NCBI GenBank assembly: GCA_964442285.1
Contig: CAYTZH010000047.1
Coordinates: 1 to 33,518 of the forward strand
Origin: CAYTZH01 sp964442285
Lineage (GTDB): Bacteria; Myxococcota_A; UBA9160; JAFDET01
Reading direction: 5' to 3'
Length of the DNA stretch: 33,518 nt
Shown here: one piece after another, positions 1-10,190 of the stretch
Numbering within the stretch: position 1 is the first letter of the stretch
Layout: each line of letters starts with the position of its first letter
The notes under the pieces: generated by a model
The model's input: the letters and a program-made list of their open reading frames with translations, nothing else
Told to the model about the DNA's origin: nothing
The model's database searches: none
Translations under genes and position numbers: made by a program

Positions 1-1645
1 AGAGCTGGATCGGCGTCAGCGGGTTCTTGATCTCGTGGGCGATGCGCCGGGCCACCTCCCGCCAGGCCTCCATGCGCTGGACCTTCTCGACCTGGGAGTA
101 GTCGTCGAAGACGAGCACCATGCCGAGGCGGCCGCCGTCGTCGTCCTGGAGCAGGGTCACGGTGACCAGCAGGGTGGCGACCTCGTCGCCGACGGGCATC
201 TGGGCCTGGCTGCGGAGGCTCTCGCGCATGCCCGGCACGAGCTTGCGCACCAGCTCGTTCACCACCTCCAGGGGCTCGGGACGCAGGATCGCCTCCTCGA
301 GCTTGCGTCCGGCCAGGCCGACGCCGGGGGGGATCCCGAGCAGGCGCTGCGCCGAGGGGTTGATGGTGCTGATGCGGCCCTCGGCGTCGAGGGAGACCAC
401 CCCCGCGCCCACGTTGCGCAGCACGGTCTCCATGTAGCGCCGGCGCTGCTCGAGCTCGGTGTTGGAGGCCTCGAGGTTGGTGCGGGTCTCCCGCAGGTCG
501 TGGGTCATGCGGTTGAACGACTCGACCAGGAAGCCGACTTCGTCGTCGGAGGTGGACTCCACCACCACGTCGAGGTTGCCGCGGGCCACCTCGGCGGTGC
601 CTTCGGCCAGGGCGCGGATGGGCGTGCTGACTCCCTTGGCGAGCCGGAAGCCCATCCACGTGGCCAGCAGCAGGATGACGAAGAAGGCCAGGGCCAGCTC
701 GAGCAGGTAGGCGAAGCGGATGTGGCCGGCCTGGGGCTGGACGCGGCGGTAGTCCGCCAGGCTGGCGCGGATGCTCTCCACCTTGCGGGTGAGCGAGTAC
801 GGGACGAAGTAGTTCACCACGACGACGCCGACGGTCTCCTCGGCGCGGAACGAGGAGCGGATCGGCACGGCGCCGCGGATCAGGTCGCCGCCGCCGGCGG
901 CCTCCACCCGGGTGGCGGCCTCGCCGTCGAGGGCCGAGCGGACGAAGTCGGTGTCGGGGCGGGAGAAGCTCGCCGCCGGGATCTCGGGATTCACGGCGGC
1001 GACCAGCTCCTCGCCGGTGGTGCTGAACACCTCGACCACGCCCAGGCGGTACTCGCGCTGCTTGCCGGTGACGAAGCGCTCGAGGTCCTCGAGATTGTCC
1101 TCGCGCAGGAGCCGCGCCTCGGTGATGTGGGCGGCGATGCGCCCCCCGTAGTGGAGGGCGTTCTCCTCCGAGGTCTCGTAGATGCTCTCGGCGACCTCCC
1201 GGCTCTGCTCGAGGGCGCGGTCCACGGGCAGGCTGAACCAGGTCTCGATCGACGCGCTGATGAAGTAGCCCGAGACCAGCAGCAGCCCCGTGGTGGGCAG
1301 GGACACGATCAGGAAGAAGGCCGCGACGAACTTCAGGTTGAGGTGGGAGCCCAGGATGCCCCGGCGCCGCTCCGCCAGGATCTTCCAGAAGTTGCGGGTG
1401 ATCAGGAAGACCAGGAGCACGATGAGGATCACCGTGACCAGGTTCAGGAACAGGAACAGCCCGCTGTCGCCGACGCCCTGGGTGAGCCCCGAGAGCGGGG
1501 GCAGGGAGACCAGGGCCACGATCAGGCCCACCACCAGGACGCTGATGTAGGTCTCCCGACGCCGCCGGCGCAGCTCCGCGGCGGGAAGGGGCAGCTTGCG
1601 GGAGGGGGGGTCCGTCGGCGACGGGTCGCCTGACGACAGCGCCAA
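1..1645 (-). CDS. ntrY: NtrY-type sensor histidine kinase, C-terminus cut by the window edge
   Basis: Membrane sensor kinase of the NtrY/NtrX nitrogen-response family. The visible 548 residues show three closely spaced N-terminal membrane helices (about 33-50, 63-83 and 107-128), with the NtrY-like stretch AERRRGILGSHLNLKFVAAF between the second and third. A periplasmic segment (about 130-305) follows, then a fourth helix (about 306-330), a HAMP segment starting GFRLAKGVSTPIRALAEGT, a PAS domain (VGAGVVSLDAEGRISTINPS) and the phosphoacceptor H-box RRIAHEIKNPLTP with His at about 537. The ATP-binding domain lies outside the window. I chose the TTG at 1643-1645 because GGAGGAGG lies 4-7 nt upstream and the first helix follows shortly after. 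An NtrX-type regulator would be expected nearby, outside the window. The family call is firm; the start is less so. Confidence 0.9.
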   Translation of the reverse strand, partial: MALSSGDPSPTDPPSRKLPLPAAELRRRRRETYISVLVVGLIVALVSLPPLSGLTQGVGDSGLFLFLNLVTVILIVLLVFLITRNFWKILAERRRGILGSHLNLKFVAAFFLIVSLPTTGLLLVSGYFISASIETWFSLPVDRALEQSREVAESIYETSEENALHYGGRIAAHITEARLLREDNLEDLERFVTGKQREYRLGVVEVFSTTGEELVAAVNPEIPAASFSRPDTDFVRSALDGEAATRVEAAGGGDLIRGAVPIRSSFRAEETVGVVVVNYFVPYSLTRKVESIRASLADYRRVQPQAGHIRFAYLLELALAFFVILLLATWMGFRLAKGVSTPIRALAEGTAEVARGNLDVVVESTSDDEVGFLVESFNRMTHDLRETRTNLEASNTELEQRRRYMETVLRNVGAGVVSLDAEGRISTINPSAQRLLGIPPGVGLAGRKLEEAILRPEPLEVVNELVRKLVPGMRESLRSQAQMPVGDEVATLLVTVTLLQDDDGGRLGMVLVFDDYSQVEKVQRMEAWREVARRIAHEIKNPLTPIQL

Positions 1646-1886
1646 TGAGCCTCCTCCGGCGGCGGGGCCCGCGAGCCGCGCCGCGCCTCGGACACGGTAG
1701 CGGCCGGCGCGCCGGCACGCCGATCGGCCGCGCCGCGCTTCCGCCCGCACCGGGGGACGTAACCGCCCGGGGGGGCAGTCGAACTTCCTCGCAGGCCAGA
1801 CGCAGATCGACGTCAAGACCGGGGCCGAAGCGGTCGATGCAAGGGCGGGCGTTCGCCCCACCCGGCGCCCGCGGGGGGAAGACACA

Positions 1887-4800
1887 GTGACGGAGGCGCT
1901 CGAGCGCCAGCGGGAGCGGTTCGAGGCCGATCCCACCCAGACGAGCTCCTTCGCCGCCCTCGAGGAGGCCTACTTCTTCGAGGGGGACTGGCCCGCGCTC
2001 GTGGCCCTGTACCGCCTGCGGCTGTCGGCGCGCGACCTGGCCGAGCGGCCCGACGCCCGGGGCCGGCTGCTCTACCGCCTGGCCCAGGTCCTGGAAGAGC
2101 GTTGTCAGGACCGGGAGCAGGCCCTGGCCACCTACCAGGAGGCGGCGCAGCTGGCGCCGCGCTTCGCGCCGACCCTGCGACGCCTCCGCGAGATCTACCG
2201 CGACCAGGCGCAGTGGGAGCTGGTCGTCCAGGTCGCCGAGCTGGAGGCGGAGACCCAGCTCCCGCCCGCGGAGCGGGCCGCGTTGTGCGCCGAGACGGGC
2301 GAGATCTGGCTCGACCGCCTCGGCGATCCCGAGCTGGCCCTGAGCCACTTCGACCGCGCCGTGGGCGAGGATCCGGGCTGTGCGCCGGCACTGCGGGGCC
2401 GGGCCCGGGCGCTCGAACGACTGTCGCGGCCGGACGACGCCGCCGAGACCTGGCGCCTGCTGACCCGGGGCGGCGAGCCCGGGCTGCGGGCGGAGGCCTT
2501 CCTCGCCCTGGGGCGCCTGCTCGACGGGCCCCTGGGGCGTCCCGACGAGGCCTATGAGCTGCTTCGCCGCGCCCATACCGAGGACCCGACCCACGCGGAG
2601 GCCCTCGAGGCCCTGGCCGAGGCCGCGACCGCCCGCGGCGACTGGGAGCGGGCGACCGACCTCGGCGCGCGCCGCTTCGACCTGGCGGCGGGCGCCCGCC
2701 TGCGGTCGTTGATCGCGATCGGGATCGCCGACATCGAGCTCGCCCAGCGGGGCGACGCCCGGGCGGCGCGGCTGTGGCTCGAGCGCGCCCGCGAGCTGAC
2801 GCCCGACGAGCCGGACGTGCTGCTCCGCCTGGCCGACGTGGCCCGGGCCCGGGACGACGGCGCGCTGCTGTGCGAATGCCTGGATGCCGCGCTCGAGGCC
2901 CTGGGCGATCGGTCTCCGGTCGGCCTGCTCCGGGAGGCAGCCCAGCTCCACATCGATCGCGGAGACGACGCCGCGGCCGCGAACCTCCTGCGCCGCGCCC
3001 TGGACCGGGGCGGGGACGCGGGCGTCGTGCTCGACGCGCTCCTCGAGGTGTACCAGCGGCTGGGCCGGCACGAGGAGCTGGTCGACCTCCTCGAGGCCCG
3101 CGCCGACGGGGCCACCGGCTCGCAACGCGCCGCGGCGCTGACCCAGCTGGGCGCCCTGCACGAGGAGCGGCTCGGCGACCCGGAATCCGCCCTGGATGCC
3201 CAGCGCCGCGCCTTCGCGGCCGATCCCGCCACACCCGGCGTGGCGCTCGCCCTCGATCGGCTGCTGCGCAAGGCCGAGTCCTGGATGGAGCTCGAGGAGC
3301 TGCTGCGGGCGGCCCGCCACGCGGCGCCCGAGCGCGAGCGACCCGCGCTGCTGTGCTCGCTGGGCGAGCTGGTCTCTGGGCAGCTCACCGGCGAGACCCT
3401 CGAGCCGGACGCCCCGGCGGCGGAGGTGGCTCGCGAGGCCTTCGAGGAGGCCCTCGGGCTGGAGCCGGCGGCACCGCGGGCCCTGCACGGGCTCGAGCGC
3501 CTGGCCGCCGCCAGCGGCGACGGCGACGCCATCCTCCGCGCCTACGCGCGGGAGGCGGAGGTCACCCGGGAGCGGGACCGGCGCATCTTCCTGCTGTGGG
3601 AGCTGGCCCGGCTCTGCGAGGCCCAGGACCGACTCGACGAGACGGCGGATTGGCTGCTCCGTCTGCGCCGGGACCTGCCCCAGGATCCGGACGCCGCGGC
3701 GGGGCTGGTGGCGATCCAGACCCGGCGCGAGGACGACGCCGGACGCTGCGAAGCGCTCGAGCACCACGCCAGCCTGCTCCACGGCGCCGCGCGGGCCGCG
3801 GTCCTGTGCACGCTGGCGGAGCACCACGCCGCGCGCGATCGCGAGCCCCTGGCGGTCGCAGCCTGGCTCGGAGCCCTCGAGGCCGATCCGGGGGACGTCG
3901 CCGCGATGACCGCGCTGCTCGAGCCGCTCGAGCGGGGCGGGCGGCTGCAGGAGCTGGTCCGGGTGCGCAGGTCCCTCGCCGAGCACCTGCCGCCGGCGGA
4001 GCGGGCGGCCTGCCTCTCGGTCCTGGCCCATCTCCTGGCCGATCGCCTGGAGGATCCCGACGCCGCCGTGGTGGTGCTCTGGCGCCTGGTCGAGGACCCC
4101 GACGCGCCCGCCGACGTCGACGAGCGGCTCGAGCGGGCGCTCGAGCGTACGGGCCGCTTCGAGGAGCTCGCCCAGCGCCTGGCCGAGCGGCGACACACGA
4201 GCGAGCCGGGCTCGCCGGAGGCGCGCGAGCTCGACCTTCGCCGCGCCGAGGTGCTGTCCCGGGAGCTCGGCCACCTGGAGGAGGCGGCGGAGCTCTACCG
4301 CGAGGTGCTCGGCGCCCTGGACCCGGGCGAGACCGGCTACCGGGAGCAGCGCGCCGCCCTGCTCGACGCCCTGGAGGGCGTGGTGCGCCGGGCCTCGGAC
4401 GTCGAGGGGCTCGTGGGCGTCCTGGCCGAGCGGGCCGCCGACTGCCCGGACCCGGAGCGGCGTGCGGCGATGGACCTGGAACGAGCCGGGCTCCTCGAGG
4501 AGGACCTGGCGCGGCCCGGGGAGGCACGGGTGCTGCTCGAGGGCCTCGTCGCCGAGGCGACCTCCCACGCGGAGACGGCCCGGGAGCGGCTGGCCCGGGT
4601 CCTCGAACGCACGGGCGACCTGCCGGCCCTGCGCGCGCTGCTGGAGGCCGCCGTGGAGGGAACCCGCGCCGGCGGCGACCGCGCGGCCCACCTCGCCCTT
4701 CGCGAGCGCGTGGCGGATCTCTGCCAGCACCGCCTCGGCGACAGCGACGGCGCCGTGACCCACCTGGAGGCGATCGTCGCCGAGCAGCGGGCGCGGGTGG

Positions 4801-7800
4801 ACGTGTGGCAGCGCCTCCAGGGGCTCCACGAGGCCGCGGGTCGGACCGGGTCGCTCCTCGAGGCCCTGGAGGGCGAGCTGGCCGCCGAGCCCGGACCGGA
4901 GCGCGAGCTGCCGCTCCGGGTCCGGGCGGGCGCGCTGTGTGAGGAGTCGGGCGACGAGGCGGGCGCCTGCCGACACCACGAGCGGGCCCTGGCGCTGGAT
5001 CCCGGCCATCCCGCCCCGGTGGCGTTCCTGGCCGGACGCTACACCCGCGAGGATCGGATCCCGGAGCTCGTCGACCTGCTGCGGGGACGGCTCGCGCGCC
5101 TCGAGGCGCCGGGCGGCGACCCCGACCGGGCGGCGGGCCTGCGCCTGCGGCTGGCCGGGCTGCAGGCGGAGCGCCTGGACGACCTCGACGCGGCCATCGG
5201 GAGCCTGGAGCCGGCGGTGCTCGGGGAGGCAGCGGCGTTCCGGAACGAAGCGGCCCGCCCCCTCGCCGACCTCTACACCCGCGCTTGTCGGCAGGCGAGC
5301 CTGCGCGCCCTCGCCGAGCGGGCGGTGCAGGCGCCGCTCGACGCGGCCGAACGGGCCGACTGGCAGCTGACCCTCGCCGGCACCCTCCGCGCCGCGGAGG
5401 AGCCCGAGGCGGCGGCCGCCGCCTACCGCGAGGTGCTGGCACTGCGACCGGACGACGCCGAGGCCGAGCGCGGCCTGTGCGAGATCCACCGCGAGCGCGG
5501 GGAGGCCGCGCCCCTGGCCCGCCTGCTCGAGGCGATCCTGCCGCGGCTCGCCGGCGCCGCCGAGGTGCCGGTTCGGATGGAGCTCGCCGGCCTGCTCGAG
5601 ACGGCCCTCGACCGCGCGCGCGATGCCCTGCCCCACCTGCGCCGGGTGCTCGAGCTCGAGCCCGACCACGCCGAAGCACTGGACGCGGGGCTGCGGGTGG
5701 CCTCCGGGTGCGGGGACGGCCCGGCCCTCCTCGAGCTCCTCGACGGCGCCCTGGCGCGTCCGCTCGATCCGTCCCGACGCGGCGCGCTGCTGCGCCGCCG
5801 CGGCGAGGTGCTGGCGGGGCCCCTCGACCGGCCCGCGGACGCGGCCGCCTGCTTCCGGGAGGGGCTCGCCCTCGACCCGAGCCAGGACGCGACCCGCGCC
5901 TGCCTGCGCGCGTCGCTCGAGCGGCTCGGCGACTGGGCCGGCGTCCTCGACGTCCTCCACGCGACCTGCCGACGCGCGCCGGCCGCGGAGCGGGTGGAGC
6001 TGCTGGAGGAGGGCGCACGGCTGGCGGAGCGCGAGCTCGCCCCCGAGGCCGCGCTGCCCTGGCTGGAGCGGCTGCGGGCCGAGAGGCCGGAGGATGCCGG
6101 CGTCCACGCGCGCATCGCCGAGATCCATCGCGCCGCCGGGCGCACCGAGTCGCTGCTGCGAACCCTGGATGCCCAGGCCGCCTGCGCCGACGACCCCGCA
6201 CAGCGGCGGGCCGTGCACCTGGAGCGGGCGCGGCTGCTGGAGCCCGACTCGTCGGCCCGAGCCCTGGCCGCCCTGGAAGCGGCTCGCGGCGAGGGCCCCG
6301 AGGACCCGGAGATCCTCGCCGAGCTGGATCGGCTCTACACCGAGGCCGGTCGGCCGCGGGAGCGGGTCGCGGTGGTGGAGGCGCGGATCGCCGCGGCTCC
6401 CGCCGGCGAACGGGGGGCGCTGCACCGCACCGCGGCCGAGCTCTACCTGGACGCCCTGGGCGAGCCCGAGCCCGCCGGGCGGCATCTCGAGGCCGCCCTG
6501 GCCCTGGGCAGCGGACCGCGGGTGGCGCTGCTCCAGGCGCGCTCCCGTGCGCTGCGCGCAGCGGGACGCGCCACGGCCTGGGTCGAGGCCGCCGAGCAGG
6601 AGCTGGCGGCCCTCGATCGCGACGAGCCGGTGTTCCGGGAGCGGCGCCTCGAGCTCCAGGCCGACCTCGCCCGGGTCCACGCCGGCCTGCTCGCCGATGG
6701 CGACACGGCGCTGCGACATCTGCGGGCGGTGGTGGACGCGCCGGCGCCCGACGAGGACGACGAGGTCGCCCGACGTCGGGTCGCGGCGGCCGAGACCGAG
6801 CTGCTGCAGCGGCTGGATCGGGAGGGCTGCCACGGGGAGCTCGCCCGCCGCCTGGCCGCCCGCCTCGAGCGCGTCTCCGACGACACGGAGGGCTGGCTCG
6901 CGCTGGCCCGGCTCCGGGAGGAGCGGCTCCACGAGCCGGCGGCCGCCGCCGACGCCTACCGGGCAGTGATCGCCCGCCGTCCCGGGCACCTGGACGCGCT
7001 GCAGGGCCTGCGGCGGGTGGCCGAGCGCCTGGGCCGGTGGGAGACCGTGGCGGACACCCTCGACCGGGAGCTCGCCGTCCTCCCCGAGGCGGATCGGCAC
7101 GCGCGGGCCTCGCGACTGCGCCGGCTCGGCGAGGTGAGCTGGCAGCGGCTGCAGGAGACCACGCGGGCCAGCCGCGCCTACGCCGGGGCCCTGGAGGCCG
7201 TCCCCGACGACCTCGACTCCCTGCGGGCGCTCCAGGCCCTTTTCGAGATCGTCGAGGACTGGCGCGGGGCGCTCGACCTCTACGACAGCGAGCTCGACCT
7301 GCTGGGCGACACCGACCCGGAGCGCACGCGCGGCGTGCTGCTTCGGGTCGCCGAGCTGGCGGCGGATCGCAGCGACGAGCCCCGCCGCGCGGTGGCGGCG
7401 CTGGAGGCCGCCGATCGCCTGGCCGCCCTCGAGGCGCCCCCCCTGCGCGCCCTGGCCGATCTGCTCCACGGGCTCGGCCGGAACGAAGCGTTCGCCGCGA
7501 CCCTGACCCGCTGGTGCGACCACCCCGCCGCGCGCCCGGGCATCGAGGACCACCTCGTCCTCGCCGACACCCTGCGCGGGAACGGACGGCTGCGGGACGC
7601 GGCCGCGCGGCTGGAGCGGGCCGTGACCCAGGCGCCCGAGCATCCCCTGCCCCACCGCCGCCTCGCCGCCCTGCGCGAGGAGCTCGGCGAGCGCGACGCG
7701 GCGGCGGAGGCCTGGGCGTCGGCGGCCGCCGTCGACGAGGACGCGGGCGCCGCCGAGGCCCTGGTGCGCGCGTCGGATCTCGTGGAGGAGCGCGACCCGG

Positions 7801-9815
7801 AGCGGGCCGTGTCCTGGCTCGCGTCGGCCGTCGCGCGGGACCCCGCCGCCGCCGAGGCCCACGCCCGGCTGGCGCGGGTGTGCCACGCCCTGGGACGTCT
7901 CCTCGAGGCCGAGCGGGCCGCGGGCCACGCCCTCGACCTGGCCGGTGCGGGAGGCGCGCTGGACGACGACCTGCGCCTCGAGGTGGCCCTGCTCGGGGCG
8001 AAGACGGCCCGCGAGCGCGGAGAGCTCGAGAGTGCCGCCCGCTTCGCCACGACCGCGCGCGCCCTGGCGCCGGACTCGGCCGCCGTCCTGGCGATGGAGG
8101 CGGAGGTGCTCTTCGCGATGGGCGAGATCGACGGCGCCCGTCGGGCGCTCGAGGCGCGGCTGGCCCGGGCCGACGACGACGACGCGTCGACCCGGGGCGT
8201 GTACACCCGGCTCCTGGGCCAGACCCTGGAGCAGGCCGGCGACCTGGAGGGGGCCCTCGCGCGCTATCGCGAGGCGGCCTCCCTGGCCCCCGGCGACGAC
8301 GAGGCCGCGGCGGGTGCGCTCCGGCTCCTCGAGCGGACCGGTCGGCTGGAGGAGGCCCAGGCGGCCCTCCTGGAGCGGGCCGAGCGCTGCCGGAGCGACC
8401 GCGAGCGGGCCGACCACCTGTGTCGCGCGGCCGAGCTCGAGCTGGCCCGCGGCGGCGACGAGACGGCGGCGGAAGCCCACCTGCGCGCGGCCCTGGAGGC
8501 GGTGCCCGGCCACCCGGCCGCGGCCCTGCTCCTCACCACCCGGCTCGCCGAGAGCGATCGGGAGCAGGAGGCGCTGGAGCAGGCCCGGGCCGCCCTCGAT
8601 CGCGACGCGGAGCCCGACGTCCATGCGCGACTCGCCCTGCTGGTCGCGCGCATCCTCGAGAAGTCCGGCGAGCGCGCCGAGGCGGCCCGCATCTACGGGC
8701 GCGCGGCCGAGGCCGACCCGCGCTGCGCCAGCGCGGCCCTCTCCCAGGCGCGCATCCTCCGCTCCCTCGGCGAGTGGCGCGAGGCCGCCGACCGCCTGGC
8801 CGCCTTCGCCGACCGGCATCCGGGCGACGAGCCCGCGGCCCTCGCACAGATCCACTTCCACCGCGGGCGGCTGCTGGCCGGTCCGCTCGAGGAGGTGGAC
8901 GAGGCCCTCGAGGCCTACCGCAGCGCGGTGGGCCTGAACCCGCGACTCCGCGACGGCCACGAGGCCCTGGCCCGGCTCCTGGCCCACCGGCCCGAGTGCT
9001 GGGACGAGGCCCTCGCGCGACACCGCGAGCTCCTCGAGTCCACGCCCTGGCGGGCGGCCTCGCTCCGCGATGCGATCGCGATCGCGCGCGGCCGCGAGCG
9101 CGATGCGTCGGCGTCCGCGGGCCTGGCGATCCTCCGCGCCCTCGGCGCGGCGGGACCCGCCGAGCGCGAGCAGGCGCCGGAGCGCCTGCCCCTGCGGGTG
9201 GGCGAGCCGGCCCGGCTCGAGAATCCCGTATGGGAGGCCGTGCGCCGGGTGGCGACCGCAGCGGCCGACGAGATGGCGCGCGCCCTCGGCGCCACGCCGG
9301 CCCCGCCGGCCAGCGGTGCCGAGTCGGATCCGGCGGCGGCGTTCCGGGCGGCCGCCCTCGAGGCGGAGGCGGCGCTGGCGGCGCCCGCCCTGGTGCCCCT
9401 CGCCGACGAGGAGCTCGCCGAGACCCTGCGCATGGTCGTCGACCTGGCCCTGGAGCAGGACCACCTCCACGGCGATGGACACCGGGTGAACGCTCTCGCC
9501 CACGAGCTGGGCCGCTGGGCGCGGCGACGGGTGAAGCGCGAGCTCGGCGACGTGCGCCCCGAGGACGTGGCGGACGTGGACTTCGGCGCCTGGCGCGCCG
9601 AGCTCCGCAGCCTCGCCCACGCGACCGCCCTCGACGCCCTCGGCGGCGGCCTGCGAAGCGCGCTGCTGGCCCTGCTCGACACCGGGCCCGACGGCGCGCC
9701 CTGCAGGCCGGGACCGGAGGCGGACCTCACCGACCTCGTGGCGAGCTCCCCGACCGCGGGCGCCCTGCTCCGGCGCGTGGTGGTCGCCTGGCTCTCCGAG
9801 CTCCAGTCCGCCTGA
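1887..9815 (+). CDS. Giant tetratricopeptide-repeat protein (2642 aa)
   Basis: A very large cytoplasmic helical-repeat protein with no signal peptide or membrane segment. Residues 1 to about 2420 are almost entirely TPR-like. Recurring elements are an L-EERL-D-E-AL helix pair, an ALALDP turn followed by AL-GL-R, and a GRWEELV-LLE helix, which together form super-units of roughly 100-115 residues. The last 200 residues or so (from about 2430, PLRVGEPARLENPVWEAV) lack repeats and form a separate Ala/Leu-rich helical domain. The GTG at 1887 follows a GGGGGGAAG purine run, and no better start is seen. Long TPR proteins of this style are known in myxobacteria as uncharacterised scaffolds. No enzymatic motif is visible, so only a protein-binding role can be inferred. 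A PilZ gene follows 21 bp downstream and is probably co-transcribed. Confidence 0.9.
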   Translation: MTEALERQRERFEADPTQTSSFAALEEAYFFEGDWPALVALYRLRLSARDLAERPDARGRLLYRLAQVLEERCQDREQALATYQEAAQLAPRFAPTLRRLREIYRDQAQWELVVQVAELEAETQLPPAERAALCAETGEIWLDRLGDPELALSHFDRAVGEDPGCAPALRGRARALERLSRPDDAAETWRLLTRGGEPGLRAEAFLALGRLLDGPLGRPDEAYELLRRAHTEDPTHAEALEALAEAATARGDWERATDLGARRFDLAAGARLRSLIAIGIADIELAQRGDARAARLWLERARELTPDEPDVLLRLADVARARDDGALLCECLDAALEALGDRSPVGLLREAAQLHIDRGDDAAAANLLRRALDRGGDAGVVLDALLEVYQRLGRHEELVDLLEARADGATGSQRAAALTQLGALHEERLGDPESALDAQRRAFAADPATPGVALALDRLLRKAESWMELEELLRAARHAAPERERPALLCSLGELVSGQLTGETLEPDAPAAEVAREAFEEALGLEPAAPRALHGLERLAAASGDGDAILRAYAREAEVTRERDRRIFLLWELARLCEAQDRLDETADWLLRLRRDLPQDPDAAAGLVAIQTRREDDAGRCEALEHHASLLHGAARAAVLCTLAEHHAARDREPLAVAAWLGALEADPGDVAAMTALLEPLERGGRLQELVRVRRSLAEHLPPAERAACLSVLAHLLADRLEDPDAAVVVLWRLVEDPDAPADVDERLERALERTGRFEELAQRLAERRHTSEPGSPEARELDLRRAEVLSRELGHLEEAAELYREVLGALDPGETGYREQRAALLDALEGVVRRASDVEGLVGVLAERAADCPDPERRAAMDLERAGLLEEDLARPGEARVLLEGLVAEATSHAETARERLARVLERTGDLPALRALLEAAVEGTRAGGDRAAHLALRERVADLCQHRLGDSDGAVTHLEAIVAEQRARVDVWQRLQGLHEAAGRTGSLLEALEGELAAEPGPERELPLRVRAGALCEESGDEAGACRHHERALALDPGHPAPVAFLAGRYTREDRIPELVDLLRGRLARLEAPGGDPDRAAGLRLRLAGLQAERLDDLDAAIGSLEPAVLGEAAAFRNEAARPLADLYTRACRQASLRALAERAVQAPLDAAERADWQLTLAGTLRAAEEPEAAAAAYREVLALRPDDAEAERGLCEIHRERGEAAPLARLLEAILPRLAGAAEVPVRMELAGLLETALDRARDALPHLRRVLELEPDHAEALDAGLRVASGCGDGPALLELLDGALARPLDPSRRGALLRRRGEVLAGPLDRPADAAACFREGLALDPSQDATRACLRASLERLGDWAGVLDVLHATCRRAPAAERVELLEEGARLAERELAPEAALPWLERLRAERPEDAGVHARIAEIHRAAGRTESLLRTLDAQAACADDPAQRRAVHLERARLLEPDSSARALAALEAARGEGPEDPEILAELDRLYTEAGRPRERVAVVEARIAAAPAGERGALHRTAAELYLDALGEPEPAGRHLEAALALGSGPRVALLQARSRALRAAGRATAWVEAAEQELAALDRDEPVFRERRLELQADLARVHAGLLADGDTALRHLRAVVDAPAPDEDDEVARRRVAAAETELLQRLDREGCHGELARRLAARLERVSDDTEGWLALARLREERLHEPAAAADAYRAVIARRPGHLDALQGLRRVAERLGRWETVADTLDRELAVLPEADRHARASRLRRLGEVSWQRLQETTRASRAYAGALEAVPDDLDSLRALQALFEIVEDWRGALDLYDSELDLLGDTDPERTRGVLLRVAELAADRSDEPRRAVAALEAADRLAALEAPPLRALADLLHGLGRNEAFAATLTRWCDHPAARPGIEDHLVLADTLRGNGRLRDAAARLERAVTQAPEHPLPHRRLAALREELGERDAAAEAWASAAAVDEDAGAAEALVRASDLVEERDPERAVSWLASAVARDPAAAEAHARLARVCHALGRLLEAERAAGHALDLAGAGGALDDDLRLEVALLGAKTARERGELESAARFATTARALAPDSAAVLAMEAEVLFAMGEIDGARRALEARLARADDDDASTRGVYTRLLGQTLEQAGDLEGALARYREAASLAPGDDEAAAGALRLLERTGRLEEAQAALLERAERCRSDRERADHLCRAAELELARGGDETAAEAHLRAALEAVPGHPAAALLLTTRLAESDREQEALEQARAALDRDAEPDVHARLALLVARILEKSGERAEAARIYGRAAEADPRCASAALSQARILRSLGEWREAADRLAAFADRHPGDEPAALAQIHFHRGRLLAGPLEEVDEALEAYRSAVGLNPRLRDGHEALARLLAHRPECWDEALARHRELLESTPWRAASLRDAIAIARGRERDASASAGLAILRALGAAGPAEREQAPERLPLRVGEPARLENPVWEAVRRVATAAADEMARALGATPAPPASGAESDPAAAFRAAALEAEAALAAPALVPLADEELAETLRMVVDLALEQDHLHGDGHRVNALAHELGRWARRRVKRELGDVRPEDVADVDFGAWRAELRSLAHATALDALGGGLRSALLALLDTGPDGAPCRPGPEADLTDLVASSPTAGALLRRVVVAWLSELQSA

Positions 9816-9836
9816 GATCGGGAGGGAAGAGCGCCG

Positions 9837-10190
9837 ATGGGGCAGCGCCGCTACCGCCGGATGACCGTGCGGATCGAGGTCTCCTACCTGGACCCGATCC
9901 AGGGCAGCGTCGCCTCGGCGCTGGCGACCACGCTCGGAGCCGGCGGCCTGTTCATCCGCACCGACGCCCCGCTCCGGGCAGGCGATCCGCTCCGGGTCCG
10001 CTTCAAGCTGCCGGGGGGAGGCCGGAGCCACGAGCTCGACGCCGAGGTCGTCTGGGTGAACGGCGCCGCCATGGCCCGCGTGCCGGCTTCGGGCCGCGGC
10101 ATGGGCGTCGCGTTCCGGGACGGACACGCCCAGCAACGCCTGGCACGCGACCTGGAGGCGTCCGAGGCGGACGCCGAAGGCTCAGGCTGA
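9837..10190 (+). CDS. PilZ-domain protein with a degenerate c-di-GMP motif
   Basis: A 117-residue single-domain protein. The N-terminal arginine cluster QRRYRRMTVR matches the PilZ RxxxR region. The second PilZ motif, usually D/N-x-S-x-x-G, reads ATTLGAGGLFIRTD, so the Asp/Asn and Ser are replaced. The rest of the barrel is typical: LRAGDPLRVRFKLPGG, AEVVWV and RGMGVAF. PilZ proteins normally bind cyclic di-GMP; the altered motif makes this uncertain here. The ATG at 9837 has GGAGGGAAG about 7 nt upstream. It lies 21 bp after the giant TPR gene and its end overlaps the convergent lpxC end by 9 bp. A TPR-PilZ partnership is plausible but inferred. Confidence 0.85.
   Translation: MGQRRYRRMTVRIEVSYLDPIQGSVASALATTLGAGGLFIRTDAPLRAGDPLRVRFKLPGGGRSHELDAEVVWVNGAAMARVPASGRGMGVAFRDGHAQQRLARDLEASEADAEGSG

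Noticed and set aside
35..1633. A 532-codon open frame on plus at the left edge
   Set aside because: The minus strand encodes a textbook NtrY kinase across the same bases; the plus frame is rich in His, Gln, Asp and Gly with no motif.
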